From Adineta vaga (taxonomy: Eukaryota > Rotifera), in contig CP075492.1 of assembly GCA_021613535.1 (NCBI GenBank), positions 17,174,001 through 17,238,000 on the forward strand: a stretch of 64,000 nucleotides of DNA. The letters are read 5' to 3'. Below are positions 43,756-55,657 of the stretch, piece after piece. Every line of letters begins with the position of its first letter. Positions within the stretch are counted from its first letter, which is position 1. The position numbers and the translations under genes are program-made. A model generated the notes under the pieces. The model saw only the letters and a list, made by a program, of their open reading frames with translations, made no database searches and was not told the origin of the DNA.

Positions 43756-45946
43756 ATGTCAACGACGACAGATGATCATTCGAGAAGGAATAATCGAAGT
43801 TCTGAAGATAGAACGATTGTATGGTTGAATCACAAAGGTGTAAACGAAGCTTTCAATCAGACAAAATTCATTTCAGGACTTGAACAAGCAGCGCAATCTG
43901 TAGAAGTATTCGAAAATATTGATATATTCATCGATTTTATTACGGAGGTAGAAAAAAATGGAAAGATCATTGCTGTTATATCAGAAGAGTTTTGTGATAT
44001 ACTTTTACCATTGTTTCATGATCTGGAACAAGTCATCTTAGTCTCCATTTATTCTCACGATGATCTACAGAAAAATAACGATTATCGAAAGAATTTTTCT
44101 AAAGTTTGCGTTGTATCCAACGATGCGGATAAGATCGTTGACACATTAAAAAGAGAAATAACAATTATTGAACATAATCTCGAACATATTTCTATTCTTG
44201 ATAATTCCTCCAAAGTCGACGTCAATCAATTATATCCTGATTTCATGTATTTACAAATCTTCAAAGAATTGATCGTTGAAATCGAATATGATGCCGATGG
44301 CAAAGACGAACTTCTTGAATATTGTACTGAATATTGTCATAATAACTCGGCCAGTTTACGAGTCATTGATGAATTTCGTCGAGATTACAATAAACATTCT
44401 CCTATCTGGTGGTATAGTCGAGATACCTTTCTATATAGATTACTCAATTCTAGTTTACGAGAATTAAAAGGTATTGCAATATGGAAATTACGTTTCTTCA
44501 TCAAAGATCTTCACGAAGCACTCGTACGCGAGCAAATTTCGTGTCCCGTTTCTGTGGCGAAATTATATCGCGGACAGATGTAAGTTGAAATGTTTCTCTA
44601 AAGACGAGATGTAGCCATATAGAATTTGTTATAGTGTTTCAAAAGTGATTTTCGAACGAATAAAACGTAATATTGGTGGTCTCATCTCCTTCGATAATTT
44701 TCTTTCGACGACTTACTCAGAACATGTGGCAAGGAGTTTTGTACAGGGCATCGATGAGAATCATATCTCTCTCGTAGGTATGGTTTTTGAAATCGATGTT
44801 GATACTTCGATAAAAACATTTGTTCCATATGCCTCTATTAAATCTTTGAGTTCGATGTCATCAGAAGACGAAATCTTATTCTCAGTACCTTCTATATTTC
44901 GAATTGGGGGAATGGAACGATCCGATGATGGTATTTGGAATATACAATTAAAAATGACGGCAGACGATGACCAGGAACTTCGACAACTCGGAAATTATGT
45001 TCGTCATGAATTTCTCGAAAATCAAGCATTTTCTACAATAATCGAACAAGCAAGGGCAAATTCTTCTGAGCATTCTCAGCTATTTGCTAGCCATGAAAAT
45101 ATGCTCAAATTTGCTCAACTTATGTTTCATATTCATCAATTTGATGATGCACTACGAATTATATTTGAACGCTGGGTAGACTTAGTGGATGAAGATACAA
45201 TCAATTCTAGGCAGACTCTATCAGTCTTTCAAAATTTTGCGAATCCTGTGGAAAGATTGTCGAAAGGATCAAATACTGATCAAAATGTTTTAGAACGGAT
45301 TGAAAATACACTTAATCATTCACCTCCTACGGATGCAAATGAATTAGCGAATTTGTATAACTCAGCGGCCTCCTTAACAACCGATCTCGATAAAGAATTA
45401 TACTATCGTATGCGTCATTTCGAACTGCTTGAGGAAACAGGTCATCTTACAGCTACGAAATTTATTGAGCATCATATTAAAATCGGTGACATTTTTTCTG
45501 AACAAGCACGTTTGGACGATGCCTTAACTAAATATGAAATTGCATGGCAAAAAGCACTCGAGTCTGAACTAACAATAGAGTCTTTGCTCGGTGATTGCTA
45601 TTATAAAATTGGCTTTACTTATCAAAAACTGGGAGACTTTGAAAAAGCATTTCATCATCATGAAAAGGCTCTGGATATTTATTGCAGATCACTTCCATCG
45701 ACACATCTAAGTTTTCATAAAGTATATTTCGCATATGGAATTTGTCTAGTGAATTTCAATCGTCAGGATGAAGCAATGGAATATTTTCGAAAAGCCATTG
45801 AAGTACATCGAGCTTATCCTGGTCATGAGCCTATAGTGGAAGCAGAACAACAATTTGCTGAAATATACTGTAATCCACACATGAATGCAGTTGATCGCAA
45901 GGAAATGAATGACTTGATGGCAAAACTAGATAAATTAGAAGAATAA
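43756..45946 (+). CDS. Arginine ADP-ribosyltransferase with TPR tail, 2 exons
   Basis: Exons 43756-44579 and 44635-45946 join through GTAAGT...TTATAG (55 nt) to give 711 aa. The catalytic R-S-E set of clostridial-toxin/ecto-ART type enzymes is present: YRGQ (Arg about 271), SFDNFLSTT (Ser about 299) and the E-x-E of MSSEDEILF (about 352-354). Such enzymes move ADP-ribose from NAD to arginine. Before it, residues 20-130 form an alternating beta/alpha region (RTIVWLNHKG ... KIIAVISEEFCDILLPL ... VILVSIYSHDD) shared with the second gene at 51072. After the ART come helical repeats, the last being TPRs of kinesin-light-chain type (YYKIGFTYQKLGDFEKAFHH; DEAMEYFRKAIEV). There is no signal peptide, so it is probably intracellular. 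It is intact and is the shorter of the two paralogs. Confidence 0.9.
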
Positions 45947-46963
45947 ATTTAGAAAAAACTTCACTTATCACGAATAGGATATGAGTGAGTTTACGAATAT
46001 GATATGATAGAAATTCCAGTAAAAGGAATTATTTCATCTGTTCATGATAGTGCATACAACAATCCATAGAGGGTGAGGGTGAGTGGCATTGATCAAAAAG
46101 TATACCATACACACTAGAGCTACGACGAGTATTTTTGAAGAAAAAAAGTACTTAAGCAAGAAACTTTTTGCCAATTCAAAGTAGATCCATACCCAATAGG
46201 CTCATTTTGTTCGCCTTTATGAGCTCCATCAGATACATGAACGTGTTGCCCATTTGCGCACTTCTTGCGTTAGAAAACCGCTTAAAACTGCAAAAATTAA
46301 TGGAACTTGAAAGTACTTGCGATTTTCGTAGTTTAACGTGATTTTTTGTCGTGCGCAGAGCATAAATGGGCAACACATTCATGTATCTGATAGAGCTCGT
46401 GAAAGCGAACAAAATGAGCCTATTGCGTATCAATGTACTTTGAGTTGGCAAAAAGTTTCTTGCTTAAGTACTTTTTTTCTTCAAAAATACTCGTCATAGC
46501 TCTGATACTCACACCCTCGAATCGACAAAGATATTTTGGTGAAGAAACAACAAATAACGCTGGTCCGAGAGTAAAGTCTGGTTTATAGTGCCACCACACA
46601 CTAAAAAGATTTAAAGCACAGAAAACAAGGACACGGCACCGATCATAAATATTGATGTGATAAGAAAAACGCATGCGATTACTAATCGAATTGCATCAAC
46701 AAAGAATAGAACCACAACAATAAGTCGAGTTTCAACACTGATTTATTCCCAATCTTCATTGTCAGAATGGTGACTTTTGAAAAATAATTCAGGTATATAA
46801 GCAGCAACGAGTATGAAGAGTGTCATAGTTTCTAGACATTCAAATAGAGCGATAATAGCATGAAAATAAAAAAGTGAAAAATGGAAACAAGAATCGCAGG
46901 TCATCTCTTTCTAAATTTGACGACATTCGGCAAAATTCTACAAAATGATTGATTATGATTCAA
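45947..46963. other. Intergenic with a foldback element inside a GT-rich hairpin
   Basis: See the entry at 46068-46520. DNA at 46521-46963 holds nothing I can support. Confidence 0.45.
46068..46520. mobile_element. Foldback element nested in a GT-rich hairpin
   Basis: Inner part: 46116-46503 has inverted arms of about 135 bp at roughly 90% identity (the left arm starts AGAGCTACGACGAGTATTTT, the right arm ends with the complement of AGAGCTATGACGAGTATTTT), with a central loop of about 110 bp. Outer part: immediately outside are the two arms of a GT-rich hairpin, AGAGGGTGAGGGTGAGTGG on the left (46068-46086) and ACTCACACCCTCGA on the right (46507-46520). The simplest reading is insertion of the foldback element into a hairpin loop. 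No coding content. Confidence 0.75.
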
Positions 46964-47436
46964 TTAATTCTTATGATGAAGATCTTCTTGAACTTTATTC
47001 AATTTCTCTAGTTCTTTATCTACAAAGAAAAACAATAGAAGATTTTTTTTCGCACTATGTTTTTTAATCTATTTAAACCTTTTTCATCTTTTAAAAGATT
47101 GATATGACCTTGTTCCTCGGATTGAATTGCAAGTAATTGTTGAATTTCTTCATCTTTTTTTACAGCAGTTTGTTGATCAATTGTTTGGTTTATGATATCA
47201 TCGTCTAATTTCTTTTCTTTTCCATCAATTTCTTTCGCACGATCACTGCAAATCTTTTGTTTTCTTTCAATCTAAACAAAATATAGTTGTGTTTTTAGAC
47301 TCTGAAACCAGAAATATATCATACCTCCGCATCAAGATTTTTTATATTGCTTTCAATTTCCTAAATACAACGAAAAAAAGCAGTTTGATTCTTTTTTCTT
47401 GAGTATAAGTTCGATTGGTTTTACTTCTTGTATCAT
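46964..47436 (-). CDS. Small coiled-coil protein, 4 short exons (model)
   Basis: Exons 47436-47425 (12 nt), 47360-47325 (36), 47271-47079 (193) and 47019-46964 (56) give 98 aa in a single frame with GT-AG introns throughout. The sequence is almost entirely charged and helical (EIESNIKNLDAEIERKQKIC ... QLLAIQSEEQGHINLLKDEK ... KELEKLNKVQEDLHHKN), as expected for a two- or three-stranded coiled coil. No family is recognised. The first exon is tiny, so an upstream continuation instead of the chosen ATG cannot be excluded. Confidence 0.5.
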
Positions 47437-47744
47437 ATTAACGTTATGTGAAAAATAAAGTATACTATTCATGGCAATTTATACACATGCTTGAAGATAA
47501 ACATTCTTGCACGCGTCTAGGCAACATAGAACGAGCATGAAAAAAACATTGTTACTTTTATACCATCGTAATGGATGGATGTAGGTGCGGGTGAGAGTTA
47601 AAAGGATACTTATACTCACATTCTTATCAATTATTTTCTAATCGTACACATTATGTTAAAGATCAGATGAGATCTGAAAATCTGTGGAAAAAACATATTT
47701 CACAGCTTTATTTTTTATGTTTTGATGATTCTATTTATTACTAA
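47437..47744. other. Short intergenic region with a GT-rich hairpin
   Basis: Hairpin at 47578-47628, between the coiled-coil gene and the end of the methyltransferase pseudogene. Confidence 0.4.
47578..47628. repeat. GT-rich intergenic hairpin (copy 18)
   Basis: GATGTAGGTGCGGGTGAGAGTTA and TATACTCACATTCTTATC, degenerate. Confidence 0.5.
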
Positions 47745-48804
47745 TCACCTCTTTTTAAATAGTAAAATTACAGTTCCAGCACCTTGTATGAAAGAGGTTT
47801 GTCCTCCAAGTGCTTCTCTGAGCTGTCTTATGGTCTCACGCACACAATCATTCTCAGTCTCTGCAAACTCAGGATTTGCCTCTCTCCAGCGTGTAACTAT
47901 GCTGGCTGTTGATAATTTCTTCTCCAAGTCGTCCAAAAAACATTCTTCAGTATCACCAAAAAAACTGTTACCATCATTTAGAATTCCATTACGGTCCCAT
48001 TCGTATCGAACGAAATCCGATGGAGAGAAAGCGGTGACAGGTGGAACTACATCCCATGGTAGAAGAAGGTTGTCGTACATGTCTCGAGAAGAGACGATTG
48101 GATGGTAACTCGAACGGTGTCAGAATTTCGTGTTCAAGATTGAACAGAACACGCTGAACTTCTGCAGCATTTGGAGTGGAAGGGTCTAAAAAAAGCATGA
48201 GAAATGTAAATGAATATAGCTTTCACTAAACTGAAAGAAACAATATGAATCTTACGACAATAGAGGGATGCAAGCATCCAAAGAGCGACGGAACCATCCG
48301 GCTTGAGCACTGTTGCTGCTTCGGCCCAGAATGTACCCATGTCGAACCAGTGAGCCTAATCAAATTAACAATACTGTATTATTCTATTCTAATTGCGGTT
48401 CACTTACAGCCATCCCTGCTGTCAACAAATCCACAGTTCCAGCTCGAACTCCCCCTTAACTTTCGACAATTCTTCTGCAGAACTAATTTCAAACCTGGTC
48501 TTATTGCCCGACTTAGTCTTTCCATTTTGATTTCGTGCAATGGTAATCATTTCTGCACTTGGATCAATACCTGAGGCGCAATCGAAAAAGACCGAAAGAT
48601 CTCGCGTTATATTTCCAGGTCCGCATCCAACATCAACAAGTTGATTAAATTGGCCTCCGGTTCTGCTATGATAGTTCAGCACAATATCATAAAGTTCTTT
48701 TGAATAGGATCCTCGTTTAGCAGCGTATGTCTGAGCTTGTACAGCAGTATATAATCGAAATGTAGGATCTGTTGGATTTTTCGATGATATTGTGTGCAGT
48801 TGTT
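47745..48804 (-). pseudogene. Trans-aconitate methyltransferase-like gene, two frameshifts
   Basis: Three exons (about 48804-48408, 48355-48256, 48185-47745) with GT-AG introns. Exon 1 has SAM motif I (LVDVGCGPGNITRDL) and motif II (GIDPSAEMITIAR). Near 48451-48455 a CCCCC run shifts the frame just before DLLTAGMA. Exon 2 reads AHWFDMGTFWAEAATVLKPD and GSVALWMLAS. Exon 3 shifts again near 48085-48095 between NRLFS and RDMYDNLLLPWD, then runs cleanly to FKKR. The family (yeast Tmt1/CRG1-like) methylates trans-aconitate or related acids. The 5' exon is not resolved. GC is visibly higher than in neighbours, consistent with acquired DNA. Sequencing error in homopolymers is a possible alternative for the first shift. 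Confidence 0.75.
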
Positions 48805-51071
48805 CTAAAATCGACGTTAGATATATATGGGCAAGGTAATTCTTTTAAATAATTTTAGTTCTATGATAGATTGTATTTCTTCTTTTTCAGTCTGAACATA
48901 CTAAGTTATTTTCCACTGTTGTCTCTCATCGTTTTGGTTCTCAGGGATAATTTACAAGACCAATATAACTCTGATGAAAACATGCAATGATTTTCTTGGG
49001 GAATATTTACCGACGAGTAGAGTCAGTATTCAAGATTGATTAGAACTACTTGTCTCTTCTTCATCTGACACTGATATTATTTATTTGAAAAGAGCCTCTT
49101 CTCTGTACAGAAATAGATGAGCTAGAATGGATGACTTTCAAAACTTTTGCTAACGTGAATCTCTGTAACGTAGATCGTGATGTGTATTGTTACTATTCAC
49201 ATCATAACAGAGTATTCGTCCAACTAATCATTTTTATGCTACAGCGTAAAACGAAAAAATAATTTGATTCTTTGATTATCATGGAGTACTGTGTGCAGGT
49301 GAGTTTAGATATGATACGATAACGACAAATAGAAACGTATTAAAGAATATAGATGGCCTGCGTAGATGATAGTGACATATATCAGATAAAACGAGTTATT
49401 ATACTATTGGCTTGATGATGTGAGGATCTTTTCTACTTAAAGTTTTTCCATAACCTAAAAAATTCGAGATTTTTCAATGGAAACACAACTTTTATGTGTA
49501 GATAGTACCATTGACTGATATTTCAATACACCCTCTAGATTTAATTTCTTACATCAAATAAATTTGGTATTGTATTTGGAATTTGAGACAGACTATTTAA
49601 TTGTTGGTAGTAATTATATTTGAGTACAGGTACTGATAGTTTGATTTGTGATGGTACTGTCTTCTCGATGAGTGCTAGTGATGTGAAGTCCTCTTGTTAC
49701 TGTTGCGTATGCGAAATATTTCCTGAAATTTTGCTTTCAGATCCTTGGTAAATATGTTAGCTTGTTTACTCTGTTTATTGAACTATTGAAAAAATGGTGA
49801 TACAGTATCCATTACTCATCTTTTAACATTTTCTAAAATTTCTTTGAATACTTCTTATTTAAATTGATTCGAATCACTTAATCGGGCTTCATACGACATA
49901 TACTAGGTTGAGGAAAAAGTTCGTGCGCCGACCTCGTGATTTTTACACAAGGCTTATGGAATTCTTTCGTCCATATATTCTGCCAGAGCAAGTTTTGCCC
50001 TATAATTCTGTGCTATTTTATAAATCTTCAAACGATACTATAATATTGAAAACATACCAAAAACAGTGAGTAGCTCACAAAAAAACATTTTTTTACCGAT
50101 TTTTGATCGATTTTCTCTTGAATAGTCACGTTTGTGCTTGAAAAAATAATCTATTTGAAATCAGCACAAAAAACTGAGTCCATGTATATTATGTTGCAAA
50201 ATGCTTCATCGACTTTCACTTTCGTCGCAAAACTGGTCGGCGCACGAACTTTTTCCTCAACCTAATACATTCGCATTAGAATGAAAAAAAATCACTGAAT
50301 CAAAATTATAAAAATTCGAACTATTACTGATGTATGTTATTTATGCGATGTCTTTGTCGAACAATTTTCTATCGAATCTTTTATTCTATTCTATTTCCTA
50401 GATCTTGACGAAAGTTTTAGCGAAATTCGCCTTATTTGATTCATTATATGTTGGCATTAATTTTTATTCGGAAAATTCTGTTATAATCCGATGCACGATA
50501 TGGTTATCTGATAAAAACCATCTTTTGTCATTCGATAGGGAGAAGTGAGTATGTACAATTGACGGTATTTCAATATTTAGAGACACTAGAACTATACAAG
50601 TATGGAATTTATTGAACAGCTGTGAGAGAAATTATATTGATTTAATAATAACAAAAGATCTCACAGCTAAAACGTCTATATACGATGGTACTCGATGTAC
50701 AAAGCCTACAATTTTCTTATTGTTCTCGTTTGCTGAGTATCGATTCAGTTATTCATACGACAAGAATATATTCTACTTGTATACAATTGGTTATATGATT
50801 AAGACGAATGTCTTTATTCCTTGATTGGGAACGATAAATTATTTTTCATCAAGAATCGAATAGTTTAAAACCATGTAAAACTATTTCCACTGAGAAGCAT
50901 AACAGTAATAATATATTACTCGAAAGTTCTTCGAGTTTTCACCATAGACATATACTCTCCATTTAATCGAAGCGAATCTTCTTATCTATTTACGTTCCTC
51001 GTATTTACACGGATGTTTGTCTTTTCTGGTGAGCAGTTTTATTCCTTTCTAACATAAAGAGCAAATCAAAA
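48805..51071. other. Gene-poor 2.2 kb, one mariner-type MITE
   Basis: Only the MITE at 49904-50264 is recognisable. Short ORFs such as 50612-50824 show no family features. Confidence 0.45.
49904..50264. mobile_element. Mariner/Tc1-type MITE with 28-bp perfect TIRs
   Basis: The element 49906-50262 (357 bp) begins GGTTGAGGAAAAAGTTCGTG and continues CGCCGACC, with the exact reverse complement at its right end. It is flanked by TA on both sides, the target duplication of Tc1/mariner elements. The interior has no transposase frame. Perfect TIRs suggest recent activity driven by a partner elsewhere. Confidence 0.9.
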
Positions 51072-54000
51072 TTATAATATTCTTTTTATACGTTCCAAGT
51101 TTTTTATCATGAGTTGAAGATTGGGATGATTTGATGGTAATGATTGTTGTCCAATTTTTACAGCAATATCGTAAGAAGAAAATGCCTTCGAATAGTCACC
51201 CATACTTTGATACACAAGACCGATGTTGTTGTAGGATGAAGCCAAATGGCGGTGATTATGTGGAAGTGATTGTTGTTCAATTTCGAGAGCTTTTTCAAGA
51301 GATGAAAGTGCTTTTGGATAGTCACCCATACTTTGATACACACTACCGATGTTGTTGTAGGATGAAGCTAAATCAGGATGATTGTGTGGAAGTGATTGTT
51401 TTCGAATTTCAAAGGCTTTTTCATGAGATGAAAGTGCTTTTGGATAGTCACCCATACTGTCATATACACTGCCGATGTTGTTGTAGGATGAAGCTAAAGC
51501 AGGGTGATTATGTGGAAGAGATTGTTGTCGAATTTCGAGAGCTTTTTCATGAGATGAAAGTGCTTTTGGATAGTCACCCATACTCCTATACACAAGACCG
51601 ATGTTGTAGTAGGATGAAGCCAAATCAGGATGGTTGCGTGGAAGAGATTGTTGTTCAATTTCGAGAGCTTTTTCAAGAGATGAAAGTGCTCTTGGATAGT
51701 CACCCATACTCCTATACACAAGACCGATGTTGTAGTAGGATGAAGCCAAATCAGGATGGTTGCGTGGAAGAGATTGTTCTTGAATTGCAATGGCTTTTTC
51801 AAGAGATGAAAGTGCTTTTGGATAGTCACCCATACTCCTATACACAAGACCGATGTTGTAGTAGGATGAAGCCAAATCAGGATGGTTGCGTGGAAGAGAT
51901 TGTTCTTGAATTGCAATGGCTTTTTCATGAGATGAAAGTGCTTTTGGATAGTCACCCATACTCCTATACACAAGACCGATGTTGTAGTAGGATGAAGCCA
52001 AATCAGGATGGTTGCGTGGAAGAGATTGTTGTTCAATTTCGAGAGATTTTTCAAGAGATGAAAGTGCTCTTGGATAGTCACCCATACTGTAATATACACT
52101 ACCGATGTTGTAGTAGGATGAAGCCAAATCAGGATGGTTGCGTGGAAGAGATTGTTCTTGAATTGCAATGGCTTTTCATGAGATGAAAGTGCTTTCGGAT
52201 AGTCACCCATATTGTAATACACACTACCGATGTTGTTGTAGGATGAAGCCAACTCAGGGTGATTGTGTGAAAGTGATTGTTGTCGAATTTCAAGTGCTTT
52301 TTCAAAACAAGAAAGTGCTTTTGGATAGTCACCCATACTTTGATACACATTACCGATGTTGTTGTAGGATGAAGCCAAATGAGGATGATTGTGTGGAAGA
52401 GATTGTTGTTCAATTTCGAGAGATTTTTCAAGAGATGAAAGTGCTCTTGGATAGTCACCCATACTGTGATACACACTACCGATGTTGTTGTGGGATGAAG
52501 CGAAATGAGGATGATTGTGTGGAAGTGATTTTTGTTTAATTTCAAGTGCTTTTTCGAAAAAAGAAAGTTCTTTTGGGTAGTCACCTATACTTTTATACAC
52601 AAGACCAATGTTGTTGTAGGATGAAGCCAAATCAGGATGGTTGCGTGGAAGAGATTGTTTTCGAATTTCAAGGGCTTTTTCAAAACAAGAAAATGCTTTT
52701 GGATAGTCAACCATACTCCTATAGACAAGACCGATGTTGTTGTAGGTTGAAGCCAAATCAGGATGGTTGCGTGGAAGAGATTGTTTTCGAATTTCAAGGG
52801 CTTTTTCAAAACAAGAAAATGCTTTTGGATAGTCACCCATACTCCTATACACAAGACCGATGTTGTTGTAGGATGTAGCCAAATCAGGATGGTTGCGTGG
52901 AAGAGATTGTTGTTCAATTTCGAGAGCTTTTTCAAGAGATGAAAGTGCTCTTGGATAGTCACCCATACTGGCATACATATTACCGATGTTGTTGTAGGAT
53001 GAAGCCAAATCAGGATGATTGTGTGGAAGTGATTGTTGTTGAATTGTAAGGGCTTTTTCGCAGAATGTTGCTGCTTCTTCATATCTTCCTTGTTTGTGTC
53101 TGATGGAAAAAAGTATGTCATAAATTGAAACTCTTTCACTCGTGCTCGTTGACTGATTGAATAGCATTTCACAAATATCTTCAGCTATGCCATTTTGATT
53201 CAGATTATTCAAGACTAAACACAATCTATACCATCCTACTGAATCTGGCCAAGTCTCTTTTCTTATAGAATCAGTAAGTATACTCAGTTCTTTGTCATTA
53301 TCGCTCGTAAGTATCAAATTCACTTCTTGAAGTCTATGACTCGCATCTATTTGCTTGATATCATGAATGCGAAACACACTGTGCATAGAGAACAACACTT
53401 CATCTTCATCCTCAAAGAAACTATCATTACGAATAAAGGCAAAAGGTGATGAAGATGAATCGAAGTGAACCTTTATAACGAAGAGAATGCCTACTAAGTC
53501 AGGATTATTAACATTACTTTGAGCACGAAATAGGGGTAAATCCCGTTTCTCGCTTGTCGATAAAAAGTTATTGAAAGACATCAATCCACCTTTGGACTTT
53601 GTCATTTCACCGAAATCTGCCTTTGACAAACCTTGACCACGATAAACTATGAAGATGTGATTAGAAGAATGATTACCAAATTGTTGTTTATGTAGCTGTT
53701 CAATATGTCGATGAAGATCAGTGATGAAAAAGCCCATCCGCACAATGATATCTCCATCCATCATTCGTAATGCACCATTGAGCATTGAATACAAAGCACT
53801 TTCTCTTGTGTACCACCATATTGGTGTTTTTTGATGATATTTACCAACCAATTGATCAATGTTATCCAGTTCTTTGTCATTGTCAACAAATGCATTCGGA
53901 CAATGCTTGATAAATTCTTTAATGTGATGATCTTCAAAATCAATAGTCAATAAGATTTCTTTGATAATTTGCGTGTACATAAAAGATGGATCTAGTTGAT

Positions 54001-54508
54001 CCAACCGTTTTCCCGATGCCATGAAGCTCATGGGTATAGCGTTCTGTTCAGTTTGATCTGTTGCTTCTTTGATGGCTTGACAGAGTGATGATATATCTGT
54101 GAAGACACCTCTTATCTTTGGCCAGTCTTTCGTCCATCCTTCATATAACTGCTTCTTGTGACGAAAAATGAAAATGGAATTTAATTGACGAATATCATGA
54201 ATACAAGGTACGAGACTCTGGGCAACCGATTCAGAAATGATCATGAACACCTTTTTGTCGTCGATTTCGAGGATAAATTCAATGCATCCATCATTATCTG
54301 TGAATACGTTGATGTGATTGACAACACTTTGAAATTGTTGAATTCTATTTCGACAATCTTCATTGTTGCGATCAAAATGTTTGTCTAACCATACTGCAAC
54401 GACAGTTTGCATCTTCTGAAGTTCGATACGTCGACGTCCATCTGAAGGTTTTAAATTTTCTGTCGCTCCTTCATCACTTGGAACACTGATGAACTTTCCA
54501 GTAATCAT
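51072..54508 (-). CDS. Arginine ADP-ribosyltransferase with 16 tandem TPRs, one frameshift
   Basis: Intronless, starting at the ATG at 54508. Residues 35-150 form the same beta/alpha domain as in the gene at 43756 (TVVAVWLDKHF ... KVFMIISESVAQSLVPCIHD). The ART domain has IVYRGQG (Arg 290), SFNNFLSTS (Ser 317) and EDEDEVLF (Glu 368/370), so the R-S-ExE set is complete. From about residue 490 come kinesin-light-chain-type TPRs of exactly 42 aa (126 nt) with the core SSYNNIGxVYxSMGDYPKAL and QSLPRNHPDLA. I count 16 units. In unit 8 a T5 run is T4 (52173-52176), which shifts the frame; units 9-16 continue in the shifted frame to the TAA at 51072. Without the shift the protein would be about 1145 aa; with it the tail is lost. 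The change may be real or a homopolymer error. Confidence 0.85.
51110..53070. repeat. Tandem 126-bp repeats coding TPRs
   Basis: About 16 in-register copies, several almost identical at DNA level (for example units between 51560 and 52160 share runs such as CAGGATGGTTGCGTGGAAGA). The near-identity implies recent expansion or homogenisation by unequal exchange or conversion. Confidence 0.9.
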
Positions 54509-55179
54509 AATCTTCGCTGAATCGAAACGTCGACACGACCGATCGCAATTGTTTCTTTTTAAAAGTACTCAGAATAGAATTAGCAGATGTGACACCTTTC
54601 AGAGGTCTCTTCCTTCTCTTTTTGAATGAATTTTGTTTTTCTTGTTCTTTTGATACTCAACGTGTTGTTTGAAGAGTAAGCGAGAATAAGACAGACGTTG
54701 CCTAGTTGCATTAAAAGAACAAAAGAAATCCAAGCAGTTTAGATTTATTTGTTGATCGACAATCATCAAGGTAGTCTGCGAACAAATGCATGTCTTTTTC
54801 TTTTTGTTTCTTTTCATGATGTTGTTTGAGAATTGAAAGTTGGAAAAAATAATGCTATAATCAGGTAAAATATGAATCACACAGTTGTTTTATATAGTTT
54901 ATGTGAATAAGAATGCTGGTAATTTACAGTGTATACGTGTGTCACTTTTAAAAAATATCTCAATGAGAAATTCAAATTATGATCGAAAGTCACTCAGATC
55001 TATTTCTTATACAGCATTAAGAGATGAAAATCGCAGATTTGTTTTAGACTATGAAATGAACGCTCCTTTTCCATGGAAGATATTCTTTTAATCATCAACC
55101 CACCCAAATTTATGGAAAATTTTAGAAAGCTCAAACATCTTATTGTTCATTTTACACTAGTTGAAAAAAATTATGAATT
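54509..55179. other. Intergenic 0.7 kb
   Basis: Contains a plus-strand ORF of 68 codons (54885-55091) with no recognisable family. Nothing else was seen. Confidence 0.35.
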
Positions 55180-55601
55180 GTTCACCAAATATTAATAATA
55201 TTCTAGATTATAATTTAACTCAAATCGATGAAATTCAAGATTGAATAGTAGATCTCAATGACAATCATCATTCTTGTTTTAGGAAATGATCTTTTAGAAA
55301 ATGTTGAACGAATTGTTCTCTATATGTAAATTCAGAATACATTGATTTAAATCATGTAAGATTAATATCTATTCCTTTGAATATAGATAAATTATAAAAA
55401 CTTAAATAATTATTTATAAATAATAATAGATTATGACTGATATTTCGTGTACAATTTTTAACTCATCGAAATTTCAATTTTTGGATAACAGTAACAATTT
55501 ATTTTCTCTTAAACACATTGAGTCAGGTAAAGAAATATCGAAATAATATCTTCCAACAAGCCATAACTTTTTATCTTATTAATATGTCTGTGAAGAAATA
55601 A
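55180..55601 (+). pseudogene. Leucine-rich-repeat remnant
   Basis: Broken LRR text is visible: YNLTQIDEIQD, stop, IVDLNDNHHS; then EYIDLNHVRLISIPLNIDKL, stop, KLK, stop, LFINNNRL. The spacing fits the LRR consensus LxxLxLxxNxLxxIP. Stops and frame changes occur throughout. The last short frame ends at a TAA (55599-55601) directly before a GT-rich hairpin. Confidence 0.5.
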
Positions 55602-55602
55602 A

Positions 55603-55657
55603 GTTGAGGATGTGGGTATAAACATTCAAATAAAAGATATATTTACACATGCACGTT
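55603..55657. repeat. GT-rich intergenic hairpin (copy 19)
   Basis: GTTGAGGATGTGGGTATAAAC and a degenerate right arm TTTACACATGCACGTTC. Confidence 0.5.

Noticed and set aside
51131-52186. A 351-codon plus-strand frame of Cys/Met-rich repeats
   Set aside because: It is the antisense shadow of the 126-bp TPR repeats; a period divisible by three keeps many frames open. The sense strand has the clear TPR consensus.
52129-53172. Further long minus-strand frames of repeated IWLHPTTTSVLCI text
   Set aside because: Out-of-frame readings of the same TPR array; they appear only because the repeat is periodic.
54885-55091. 68-codon plus-strand frame as N-terminus of the LRR remnant
   Set aside because: Stops separate it from the LRR text and it shows no signal peptide or LRR cap.
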